Shown here piece after piece: positions 1 through 6,116 of a stretch of DNA of 9,375 bases. Every line of letters starts with the position of its first letter. The first letter of the stretch is position 1. Under the pieces are notes generated by a model, which ran no database searches, was not told the origin of the DNA, and saw only the letters and a list, made by a program, of their open reading frames with translations. The position numbers were made by a program, and so were the translations under genes. The stretch comes from IMCC26077 sp964490435 (GTDB taxonomy: Bacteria; Actinomycetota; Actinomycetes; Nanopelagicales; Nanopelagicaceae): assembly GCA_964490435.1 (NCBI GenBank), contig CAZBCF010000047.1, positions 1-9,375 on the forward strand, in the 5' to 3' direction.

Positions 1-10
1 ATTTCTTCAT
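1..10 (-). CDS. Start of an unidentified minus-strand gene leaving the window (partial)
   Basis: Read on the minus strand, an ATG at 10-8 is preceded by AGGAG at 22-18 with a 7-base spacer, a textbook ribosome binding site and start. Only Met-Lys-Lys is encoded before the window ends, so no function can be assigned. A lysine-rich start would suit a signal peptide or many other proteins. The gene would be divergent from the enolase-family gene at 292, so the two could share a control region. The call rests on the binding site and start codon alone. Confidence 0.5.
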
Positions 11-280
11 TTACTTTCTCCTAACTCAGTTGGCGCCAAGTGAAATGGAGCTCAAAGTTAAGGCCCTTCCGGAGCCTTATTTGTGGCACTAGCCCACCAT
101 GTATCTGGTAGGAGAATCAAGGCATTTATTCGGAATTTATATGTATTTTTCATAACGTTTGGGGTGGACGAACTTGGTAGATTCTGGACACGATGCGACC
201 CTCTGATTCTGAGAAAACGCCTCAAAAAGCCTCCTAGTGACGGTGGCTGGGGTATTTGACTTGGGGTAGTCGAGGGCGAA
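11..280. other. Intergenic region between divergent genes
   Basis: No convincing gene lies here. The open frames on either strand give low-complexity, Pro/Ser/Thr-rich or Arg-rich translations with no family resemblance. An AT-rich stretch at about 121-157 (with TTTATA at 136-141) is the best place for promoters of the flanking divergent genes, but I could not fix a -35/-10 pair with acceptable spacing. A small hairpin lies at 60-78 and is listed separately. Confidence 0.5.
60..78. repeat. Small imperfect hairpin in the left intergenic region
   Basis: AAGGC at 60-64 pairs with GCCTT at 74-78. Two further C-G pairs can form inside with one bulged base, leaving a loop of four. On the plus strand it is followed by ATTTGT, a weak T-rich tail, so it could end transcription entering from the left. 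For the minus-strand gene starting at 10 it would instead sit in the 5' leader, about 40 bases before the ribosome binding site. It is short enough to be chance. Confidence 0.25.
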
Positions 281-287
281 AAGGTGG
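281..287 (+). promoter_or_regulatory. Ribosome binding site that decides the start of the enolase-family gene
   Basis: AAGGTGG ends four bases before the GTG at 292, which is in frame with the enolase-family reading frame. The frame also runs upstream to a TTG at 256, which has only GGGG close in front of it. The GTG start leaves a short N-terminal tail before the first family-like strand, so it is preferred. Confidence 0.5.
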
Positions 288-291
288 CCTC

Positions 292-1419
292 GTGAAGAGC
301 GCGGGTCGACCAGGTATTGCAGAGGTGTCGGCTCGACAGGTGAGCGTCACCTTGCCGCGCCCGGTCCACTTGGGTGAATACGTGATCAAGGCGCGCGGAT
401 ATTGCGTAGCAACTGTTCAACTCACTGATGGCAGCGTGGGTCATGCTTTCGGATTGGATCGTGGCGTACCGGTTGCCGAATGTGTCAACACGATTATCGC
501 CCCGGTCTATAAGGAGATCTTCACAGGCGACCCTGTTACGACTTGGGAGTTGCTCTATCGCCGCGCCAGTGCGCCACTCTCCTCTGGAGCAGCTCTACGT
601 GGCTTTTCGCTGGTAGATCTCGCAGCGCATGAGGCAGTTGCAAAGAGTGCAGGCAAGAGCGTTGTCGAACTTTTTGGCAAAACTGAGAAGCGAATCCCGA
701 AATGGGCGGTCATTGGTTACCCGCCTTCGCGCGGTCCAGAAGATATCGCGTGGGAGGTAAAGGCTGCAGTTGCCGCAGGAGCGCAGGGAGTAAAACTCCC
801 CGTTGGCATGACGCCCGAAATCACTCGTGAACGCATCATTGCAGCGCTTGATACCAAACTCTGTCCGGTCTCTACGGACTTGGCGTTCTCATGTAGAACC
901 GCTGAGGACGCGATGAAGATCGTGGGTGGCCTGGATCTTGCGTGGGTAGAGGACCCATTCGTGTCAGGCAGTTTGATGGAGTTGAAGAAATTACGCTCAT
1001 TACTTGATTCGCCTTTAGCAAGTGGTGATGATGAGACGCACCTCTACCATCCACAAGCATTCGTTGAGACAGGTGCCGTAGATATCTTGCGGATTGATAC
1101 GACGTGCCAAGGCGGGCTCTCGCGATTACTTCAACTGAACGATTACCTCGCTGCGAAGAATCTGCCCGTCTCGTGGCACGTTTACGATGCTTGGCACAGC
1201 CAAGTTGCCTCGATACTCGATGTATCCAGTATTTCAATCGAATATTCCGCTCCAGGAGCGAGCGTGGATGCGCTCGCTGAATTGATTGTCGCGCGCGCGA
1301 ATGAGCAGGGGGAAATTTCGACAACGGGGTGGAAATTCACCTTGCCAGAGTTGCCAGATACCTTGATGGGCATTGACAGCGATCCTGACTGGAGCGCCTT
1401 AAAACTTAATGCACACTGA
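292..1419 (+). CDS. Enolase-superfamily enzyme of the mandelate racemase/muconate lactonizing type, probable acid-sugar dehydratase
   Basis: The gene encodes 375 residues from the GTG start, normal for the family. The family removes a proton alpha to a carboxylate, with Mg2+ holding the enolate, leading to racemisation, dehydration or lactone opening. The N-terminal capping domain (about residues 8-120) is followed by a TIM-like barrel. Visible metal ligands are D196 (STDLAF), E220 (WVEDPF) and an acidic third site in SGDDET (246-248). A D269/H296 pair (LRID, SWHVYD) matches the His-Asp dyad of the mandelate racemase subgroup, and E317 (IEYSAP) matches its electrophilic glutamate. The usual Lys-x-Lys after barrel strand 2 is here K168-L-P (GVKLPVG), so the second lysine is missing. 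This argues against assigning a known substrate. The His-Asp dyad together with two neighbouring dehydrogenases suggests a sugar-acid dehydratase, which is inference. It converges on the SDR gene, with 17 bases between stops. Confidence 0.85.
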   Translation: MKSAGRPGIAEVSARQVSVTLPRPVHLGEYVIKARGYCVATVQLTDGSVGHAFGLDRGVPVAECVNTIIAPVYKEIFTGDPVTTWELLYRRASAPLSSGAALRGFSLVDLAAHEAVAKSAGKSVVELFGKTEKRIPKWAVIGYPPSRGPEDIAWEVKAAVAAGAQGVKLPVGMTPEITRERIIAALDTKLCPVSTDLAFSCRTAEDAMKIVGGLDLAWVEDPFVSGSLMELKKLRSLLDSPLASGDDETHLYHPQAFVETGAVDILRIDTTCQGGLSRLLQLNDYLAAKNLPVSWHVYDAWHSQVASILDVSSISIEYSAPGASVDALAELIVARANEQGEISTTGWKFTLPELPDTLMGIDSDPDWSALKLNAH

Positions 1420-1436
1420 ACCGAGCCTAAATCTCC

Positions 1437-2189
1437 TTAGTAAGTTGCTCGACCACCAGAGGTATCGAAACAGAATCCAGTAGTGAATGAACATGCGCTC
1501 GATGCAGCAAATGCAATCATCTCGGCCACTTCTTCAGCCTCACCAAGTCGACCCATAGGAATACGCGAAATCATGTACTTCAACGTCTCTTCGCTGGTGT
1601 TCGCATTCATTGGAGTCTTTATCACAGCTGGAGCAATGGAATTGATGGTGATTCCTTCGGTTGCTACCTCTTTAGCGACTGCTTTTACAAAGCCGATCAT
1701 CGCGGATTTGGAGAGTACATAAGGGGTCATGCCGGGATTACCTTCTTTGCCAGCAATCGAGGCGACATGCACGATGCGCCCGTACTTCGCTGCCTTCATG
1801 ATGGGTAGCGCAGCTTGAGTCAACCAGATCGCGCCGAGAAGATTAATTGAGAGAACTTTCTCGATATCTGCTGCTGTTATCTTCTCGAGTGGAGTGTTGG
1901 TCGGACCAACGATTCCGGCACTGTTGACGATTGCATCGAGTCGTCCAAATTCCTTCGCTATCGAATCAATAAATCGTTCGACGGACTGTTGATCCGCAAC
2001 ATTCAATTCGCGAGCGACAGATTTTCCGCCGGCGCTGTTTATTTCTTGCGAAATCTGTTCTGCGCTGCCCTTGATTACATCAGTCACGACAACCATGGCA
2101 CCTCTGGATGCGATCAACCGAGCTGCGGCAGCGCCGATACCCGCACCACCACCTGTAACTAACGTCACTTGATTGTGAAAAGTTCCCAT
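1437..2189 (-). CDS. Short-chain dehydrogenase/reductase (SDR), classical, NAD-type
   Basis: The gene encodes 250 residues, a standard classical SDR length. The Rossmann glycine motif TGGGAGIG is at 12-19, and D37 at the end of strand beta-2 favours NAD(H) over NADP(H). NSAG is at 89-92. The catalytic tetrad is N116, S144, Y157 and K161 (YVLSK). The chain ends in SGGRATY, an ending I associate from memory with SDRs of sugar-acid pathways such as deoxy-sugar-acid dehydrogenases; this was not checked. The ATG at 2189 is chosen because AAGGTAG precedes it by 6 bases; a GTG at 2216 would add nine residues. Automated pipelines often name such proteins 3-oxoacyl-ACP reductase, but nothing nearby points to fatty-acid synthesis. 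Oxidation of a secondary alcohol on a small polar substrate is the likely reaction. It is divergent from the second SDR. Confidence 0.9.
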   Translation of the reverse strand: MGTFHNQVTLVTGGGAGIGAAAARLIASRGAMVVVTDVIKGSAEQISQEINSAGGKSVARELNVADQQSVERFIDSIAKEFGRLDAIVNSAGIVGPTNTPLEKITAADIEKVLSINLLGAIWLTQAALPIMKAAKYGRIVHVASIAGKEGNPGMTPYVLSKSAMIGFVKAVAKEVATEGITINSIAPAVIKTPMNANTSEETLKYMISRIPMGRLGEAEEVAEMIAFAASSACSFTTGFCFDTSGGRATY

Positions 2190-2311
2190 GATGGCTACCT
2201 TACTGGCAATGTGCACTGGTGCGTAAAGGCGAGTTCAGAGACATGAAATTCAACCTTTTTGACTGCCGAACACCCTTGTCTATCGATACTGCTGGTGCTT
2301 GACTTCGGATT
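2190..2311. promoter_or_regulatory. Divergent control region between the two dehydrogenase genes
   Basis: These 122 bases must hold the promoters of both outward-facing SDR genes. TTGACT occurs twice on the plus strand (2259-2264 and 2299-2304), in the related contexts TTGACTGCCGA and TTGACTTCGGA, 40 bases apart. An 8-base palindrome, TATCGATA, lies at 2281-2288. A shared regulator is plausible from the layout, but no operator can be named and no regulator gene is in the window. Confidence 0.45.
2259..2286 (+). promoter_or_regulatory. Candidate promoter for the plus-strand SDR
   Basis: TTGACT (five of six bases of the -35 consensus) is followed after 16 bases by TATCGA, a poor -10 match; GATACT at 2285-2290 matches better but gives a 20-base spacer. 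Transcription from here would leave a short leader before the ATG at 2312. No good Shine-Dalgarno site precedes that ATG; the nearest purine-rich piece is CGGA at about 2306-2309. Confidence 0.25.
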
Positions 2312-3082
2312 ATGAGCAAGTCAACCGCCTCGGATCGACCCGTAGTTCTAGTAACCGGAAGCGCTGGCGCCTTGGGATCCGAGATGTGTCGGCAGTTCCT
2401 CGATGAAGGTTACGACGTGGTGGTCTCGGACCTTCGCGAGGAGGCAGCGCAAGAAGTTGCAACCGCCCTAGACCCCTCCCAAGAGCGGGTCTGCGTGGTT
2501 GCAATTGATGTTGGCTCAACCGAATCAGTTGATGCGGGCATCGAAGCAATCATCAAGCGATTTGGCCGACTTGATGTGCTTGTGAATAACGCCGGGAATT
2601 TTCGGCAAGGATTAACTAAAAGTTATAGCGATGAGGATTGGCGCTTTATCACTAACGTCCATCTTGATGGTGCATTCCGCTGTTGCAGAGCAGCGTACCC
2701 ACACCTTGCGAAATCACCGTACCCAACGATCATCTCTATTGCATCGATAGCGGCGCGAATTGGCCTCCCGGGTCGGCTTTCGTATTCAGTCTCGAAAGCC
2801 GGGCTCGAGGCGCTCACTCGAGTTTTGGCAGTCGAGTGGGCCCCTGAGAATATTCGCGTGGTGGCGGTTGCACCCGGATTCACTAAGACTGCTAATCGCA
2901 TCTTTGTCGACGGCAAAGAGGTTACCCACGAAGCATTTGCGCAAGCAGTGCCGATGAAGCGGATGGGGCGACCCGAAGAGCAAGCCGCAGTCGTTGTCTT
3001 TCTTGCTTCGCAGAAAGCCTCGTACATCAACGGACAAACGATTGTCGTTGATGGTGGTGCAACCATCGACCTTCGCGTGTAG
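2312..3082 (+). CDS. Short-chain dehydrogenase/reductase (SDR), classical, NAD-type
   Basis: The gene encodes 256 residues. The glycine motif TGSAGALG is at 15-22, D40 at the end of beta-2 favours NAD(H), and NNAG is at 92-95. The catalytic residues are N115, S145, Y158 and K162 (YSVSK). The APGF loop and the C-terminal INGQTIVVDGG segment are typical of classical SDRs. It differs throughout from the neighbouring minus-strand SDR, so the pair is not a recent duplication and the two enzymes probably act at different steps. The ATG at 2312 lacks a strong ribosome binding site, so translation may be weak or nearly leaderless. The stop is 4 bases from the stop of the converging hydrolase gene. 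The substrate is unknown; neighbourhood suggests a hydroxy acid, sugar acid or polyol (inference). Confidence 0.9.
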   Translation: MSKSTASDRPVVLVTGSAGALGSEMCRQFLDEGYDVVVSDLREEAAQEVATALDPSQERVCVVAIDVGSTESVDAGIEAIIKRFGRLDVLVNNAGNFRQGLTKSYSDEDWRFITNVHLDGAFRCCRAAYPHLAKSPYPTIISIASIAARIGLPGRLSYSVSKAGLEALTRVLAVEWAPENIRVVAVAPGFTKTANRIFVDGKEVTHEAFAQAVPMKRMGRPEEQAAVVVFLASQKASYINGQTIVVDGGATIDLRV

Positions 3083-3086
3083 TTAC

Positions 3087-4316
3087 TTACTTCAATCGAT
3101 TGAGCGCTGTTAGCGCTGCACTGACCGCTTGTTGCTCTGAATCAGGGTGCCAGAGCGCAGGCTGACAATACGATTGAGGTAAGAAATCTGGAAGCGCATG
3201 GGTGTTGGGCCACTTCCATCCATCTTTTGGATAATCCTGGGCTCGTGGGAGATACATGATGGTGCCATCGGTGTACCCGAGCACAAAGGTGTCAGGCCAC
3301 GGCGAGTTCGCTCTGATCTGCTCACCAGTCTCGAAGAAAGCCTCGACATTCAAACCGACTATCGCAATATCCCCGATGCGAAATGCATGAGCCTCGAAAT
3401 CTCGAGTTGGATTCTTATCTAACGTCGCCGCCACCACCGAGTCAGCCCAGAGTTTCATCTTCTTGGCAACGCGAATCTCCCAGGTGAGTGCGCCACGTGC
3501 TTCGCGCGCCTTAATCTCCTCATCCCAGTGTTCGGCGAGAGCTTTTGCCTCCGATGGCGAAGGGAGTTTCACAAAAGCGAATTTCGCAATCTCGTGGCTT
3601 GCACCGAGAGCTACCTCGGGATGATCAGTGCGCTCACGCCATGGTTTGAAGAGAATATTTGGCACATTCTGAAGTAGCACTCGTTCCTTTTGATACTTGT
3701 TGGTGCGAAGCCCTAGGGCTACTCGGACCACCTCAGCGCCAAGGGCAGTGCCCATTCGGTAAACCTCTTCGGANNNNNNNNNNNNNNNNNNNNNNNNNNN
3801 NNNNNNNNNNNNNNNNNNNNNNNNNNNNNNNNNNNNNNNNNNNNNNNNNNNNNNNNNNNNNNNNNNNNNNNNNCCCCAGGCGTGAGCCATACGTGCTGGA
3901 CGTAATTGTGCTTGGGCAGTGGTGGCGGCAAGAACCGCTTGATTGATGACGAAGTCGAAGTAGTTCTCACTGCGCGCGATATCACGAGAATCAGCATTGC
4001 CTTGGAGCATCGTTGGTAAATCTGCGGCGCTGTGATTGTGGCTGAGATTAAACATGACGTTGACTACAGGAATATCAAGTGCGTCAGCGACTCGAGTGCG
4101 AATCTCGAGCGCTTCTTCAGTGCGCGAGTTGCCCAGGTCGCATGCGATGAGACAGAGCGTCACACCTTTGGACTCGAGAACGATTGCACCCAGGTAGAGA
4201 TCATCGTCGATTTTCTCTATGGGGCTACCAAAGAGTCGCAGACCACCTTTGGCCATTCCGAGTTCAGGATTTATTGTCAGGTTGACTGCCCCGACTCGCA
4301 AACCTTGGCCCGACAT
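3087..4316 (-). CDS. Neutral/alkaline ceramidase-like hydrolase, cytoplasmic, interrupted by an assembly gap
   Basis: The protein resembles the short bacterial group related to neutral/alkaline non-lysosomal ceramidase, Zn-dependent amidases. Residues 1-147 carry CDLGNS (59-64) and SHNHSA (92-97), whose H93 and H95 match the HxH zinc-site region of neutral ceramidases. After the gap, YRMGTALGAEVVR, a glutamate in GLNVEAF (codon near 3343) and GYTDGTIMYLP match the conserved C-terminal half, including a glutamate and tyrosine expected near the metal. The gap removes the part expected to hold the third histidine and the catalytic serine-type GDxxP segment, so activity cannot be judged. No signal peptide is present, unlike secreted ceramidases. 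The ATG at 4316 follows GAGG by about 8 bases and lies 10 bases after the ATPase stop, so it is the last gene of the transporter operon. The true substrate need not be ceramide; another imported amide or ester is as likely. Confidence 0.75.
   Translation of the reverse strand: MSGQGLRVGAVNLTINPELGMAKGGLRLFGSPIEKIDDDLYLGAIVLESKGVTLCLIACDLGNSRTEEALEIRTRVADALDIPVVNVMFNLSHNHSAADLPTMLQGNADSRDIARSENYFDFVINQAVLAATTAQAQLRPARMAHAWXXXXXXXXXXXXXXXXXXXXXXXXXXXXXXXXXXSEEVYRMGTALGAEVVRVALGLRTNKYQKERVLLQNVPNILFKPWRERTDHPEVALGASHEIAKFAFVKLPSPSEAKALAEHWDEEIKAREARGALTWEIRVAKKMKLWADSVVAATLDKNPTRDFEAHAFRIGDIAIVGLNVEAFFETGEQIRANSPWPDTFVLGYTDGTIMYLPRAQDYPKDGWKWPNTHALPDFLPQSYCQPALWHPDSEQQAVSAALTALNRLK
3092..3117. 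repeat. Two adjoining inverted repeats at the convergent gene ends
   Basis: A perfect 12-base palindrome, TCAATCGATTGA (3092-3103), adjoins a hairpin with AGCGCT at 3103-3108 and again at 3112-3117 around a 3-base loop. Both lie inside the last codons of the hydrolase gene, just beyond the stop of the converging SDR. They could slow or end transcription from the SDR side, but there is no T-tract, and they may be a by-product of coding sequence. Confidence 0.3.
3774..3873. other. Assembly gap of 100 N
   Basis: Exactly 100 unknown bases, the conventional length for a scaffold gap of unknown size. Both flanks read in the same hydrolase frame only because of this arbitrary length (one chance in three). 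From memory, family members have roughly 100 residues between the two flanking motifs, so more than 100 bases are probably missing. Confidence 0.95.
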
Positions 4317-4326
4317 CTTGCAACCT

Positions 4327-5127
4327 CTAGATCTTGTTTAACTTCTTACGAGCAGCCACACCAAGATTTCCTGGAATAGATGCCAAGAGCAACTTTGTGT
4401 ACTCCTCGCGAGGGTCATTGAAAATCTCTTCAGTGACTCCTGATTCGACGAATACGCCATCTTTCATGACATAGACCCGTTTGGTGAGATACCGAATAAC
4501 GCCCAAGTCATGTGAGACCAGAACAATTGCGAGCCCTTCATCGAGTAAGCCACGGAATAGATTTAGGAGTTGTGCCTGCGCGCTTTGGTCGATTGCAGAG
4601 GTAGGTTCATCAGCAAGTAATACTGTCGGATTTGCGGAGAGCGCACGAGCGACGCTAACGCGCTGACGCTGTCCGCCAGAGAGTTGTCGCGGTTTCTTAA
4701 TGGCATCTAACTCAGCGATACCCATCCGACGAAGTAATTCGAGCGCACGATTCTCCGACTCTTCTTTATTGGTCTTATCGTGGATGCGCACCGCTTCGGC
4801 CACGGCATTCAATCCGGTCAGTTGTGGGTTGAGGCTTCCGTAAGGATCCTGAAAGACCATCTGTACCTGTCGGCGCGCTTCGCCGGTGTACGACTTCGAA
4901 CCTTTATAGACCGGTTCACCATTGAAGTAAATCTCTCCCTCGGTGGGCACTTGAAGTCCGGCAAGGACGCGCGCGAGAGTGGATTTCCCACTGCCCGATT
5001 CACCGACGATCCCAATAGGTTCGCCAGCACGAAGAGTTAACGAGCAATTCTTGACTGCCTCCACTTTGGTCGAACCAGAACCAAAGGTAACGCTGACATT
5101 CTTTGCTTCAAGAAGGAATTCAGCCAT
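4327..5127 (-). CDS. ABC transporter ATPase, DppF/OppF-like
   Basis: The gene encodes 266 residues. It supplies one of two ATPase subunits for the importer encoded upstream, at the inner face of the membrane. Walker A is GESGSGKST (42-50), the Q-loop is FQDP with Q93, and SLNP follows at 98-101 as in OppF-type subunits. The ABC signature LSGGQRQR is at 149-156, Walker B is LLADEP (170-175), and the switch histidine is H206. All catalytic elements are intact. The ATG at 5127 overlaps the TAA of the preceding ATPase by one base (TAATG), indicating coupled translation; the frame runs further upstream, but only through that gene. The protein ends soon after the ATPase core and lacks the Cys-containing C-terminal extension carried by its partner, so it is shorter than typical DppF and closer in size to NikE-type subunits. 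The hydrolase gene follows after 10 bases. Confidence 0.93.
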   Translation of the reverse strand: MAEFLLEAKNVSVTFGSGSTKVEAVKNCSLTLRAGEPIGIVGESGSGKSTLARVLAGLQVPTEGEIYFNGEPVYKGSKSYTGEARRQVQMVFQDPYGSLNPQLTGLNAVAEAVRIHDKTNKEESENRALELLRRMGIAELDAIKKPRQLSGGQRQRVSVARALSANPTVLLADEPTSAIDQSAQAQLLNLFRGLLDEGLAIVLVSHDLGVIRYLTKRVYVMKDGVFVESGVTEEIFNDPREEYTKLLLASIPGNLGVAARKKLNKI

Positions 5128-6116
5128 TAGATTCGCTCCAACAGTTCGGTATGGATACATGCAGTTTGGTGGGTGCCGCTTGCCCCAATTAATGCAGGGT
5201 GTTCGCCTACTCGGCAATCGCTTTGGACGATCGAGCAACGTTCTGCGAAACGGCATCCGGGGTTCCATTCGCCAACCGAAGGCGCATTCCCTTTGATTGT
5301 CACAAGCTCACTTCCAGGCTTTGCGACGTCGATGCGCGATGAATTAAGTGCGATTGTGTAAGGATGGCGTGGTTTCTCAAACTCTTTCACTGAGCCAACC
5401 TCTACCGTGGCTCCAGCATGCATTACCACAACACGATCACACACTTCGTCAATGAGAGCAAGGTCGTGCGAGATTAGAACGATGGCAGTGCCTAAAGAGG
5501 ATCGAATCTCTTTGAGGAGATCCATAATTTGAGATTGCACAGTAACATCCAGACCGGTTGTTGGTTCATCGGCAATAAGGAGCTTAGGGCTAGTTGCGAG
5601 TGCGCAAGCGATCATCACACGTTGACGCATACCACCAGATAACTGATATGGGTACTGCTTCATGACCGTATCTACTCGCCGAATCTTCACCAAATCTAAC
5701 AATTCTTTTGAGCGAGTCTTTATGTTCTTGGTGTCACCAGTGTTTCGGAGCGCTTCAGCTAATTGCGCTTCAATAGTGAGAACAGGATTTGGGCCAGCGA
5801 GCGCGCTCTGTGGCACGTAGCCGATTGATTTTCCGCGCAGACTTTTCCAGGTAGCGTCGTTTGCCTTCGCTAGATTTTGACCTTCGAAGATGACTTCACC
5901 AGAGAGAATCTTGCCGCCACGGCGCTCTAGAGTGCCGATCATGGTGCGACAGATCATTGTTTTGCCGGATCCGGATTCTCCAACAATGCCAACCATCTCG
6001 CCGTAATTAATATCGAAATTGGCCTTATCAACGATGATGAGGGTTGGTCGCCGCTTATGCGGAATGCCGATGACGACATCTTTGACTTGGATGAGTGGAT
6101 TATTCGGATTGCTCAT
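5127..6116 (-). CDS. ABC transporter ATPase, DppD/OppD-like, with Cys-rich C-terminal domain
   Basis: The gene encodes 329 residues and is the second ATPase subunit of the importer. Walker A is GESGSGKT (46-53), the Q-loop glutamine is Q103, and the usual SLNP is replaced by AGPNP. The signature LSGGMRQR is at 159-166, Walker B is LLIADEP (179-185), and the switch histidine is H217. The C-terminal oligopeptide/dipeptide-type extension (about 250-329) contains C288, C294, C301 and C320. These have the spacing seen in DppD/OppD proteins, where structures show a [4Fe-4S] cluster. The ATG at 6116 overlaps the permease stop by four bases (ATGA). An acidic residue follows the catalytic DE at the expected place in the TTGLD D-loop. 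The two ATPases most likely form a heterodimer. Confidence 0.95.
   Translation of the reverse strand: MSNPNNPLIQVKDVVIGIPHKRRPTLIIVDKANFDINYGEMVGIVGESGSGKTMICRTMIGTLERRGGKILSGEVIFEGQNLAKANDATWKSLRGKSIGYVPQSALAGPNPVLTIEAQLAEALRNTGDTKNIKTRSKELLDLVKIRRVDTVMKQYPYQLSGGMRQRVMIACALATSPKLLIADEPTTGLDVTVQSQIMDLLKEIRSSLGTAIVLISHDLALIDEVCDRVVVMHAGATVEVGSVKEFEKPRHPYTIALNSSRIDVAKPGSELVTIKGNAPSVGEWNPGCRFAERCSIVQSDCRVGEHPALIGASGTHQTACIHTELLERI

Noticed and set aside
3..92. A short plus-strand frame open from the left edge to a TAG at 90-92, possibly the tail of an upstream gene
   Set aside because: Only 29 codons with no recognisable family. It overlaps the well-formed minus-strand start at position 10 and its ribosome binding site, which is the stronger signal.
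256..291. TTG at 256 as the start of the enolase-family protein
   Set aside because: It would add twelve residues (Gly/Arg/Lys-rich) not expected in the family, and GTG at 292 has the better ribosome binding site. It cannot be fully excluded.
58..444. A 128-codon open frame on the minus strand overlapping the start of the enolase-family gene
   Set aside because: Its translation has no recognisable fold or motif, is rich in Ser/Thr/Pro, and lies largely opposite a clear plus-strand gene. It also lacks a convincing ribosome binding site.
872..1324. A 150-codon minus-strand frame inside the enolase-family gene
   Set aside because: It is Arg/Ser/His-rich, typical of the reverse complement of a coding sequence, and is fully contained in a gene with intact family motifs.
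2312..3082. The two SDR genes as a recent duplication
   Set aside because: They share only the standard SDR motifs; the glycine motif, catalytic region and C-termini differ throughout, so they are distant family members.
5128..5268. Upstream extension of the DppF-like ATPase by 47 residues
   Set aside because: The extension lies wholly within the DppD-like gene in another frame and reads as Arg/Pro-rich nonsense; the TAATG overlap at 5127 gives the normal start.
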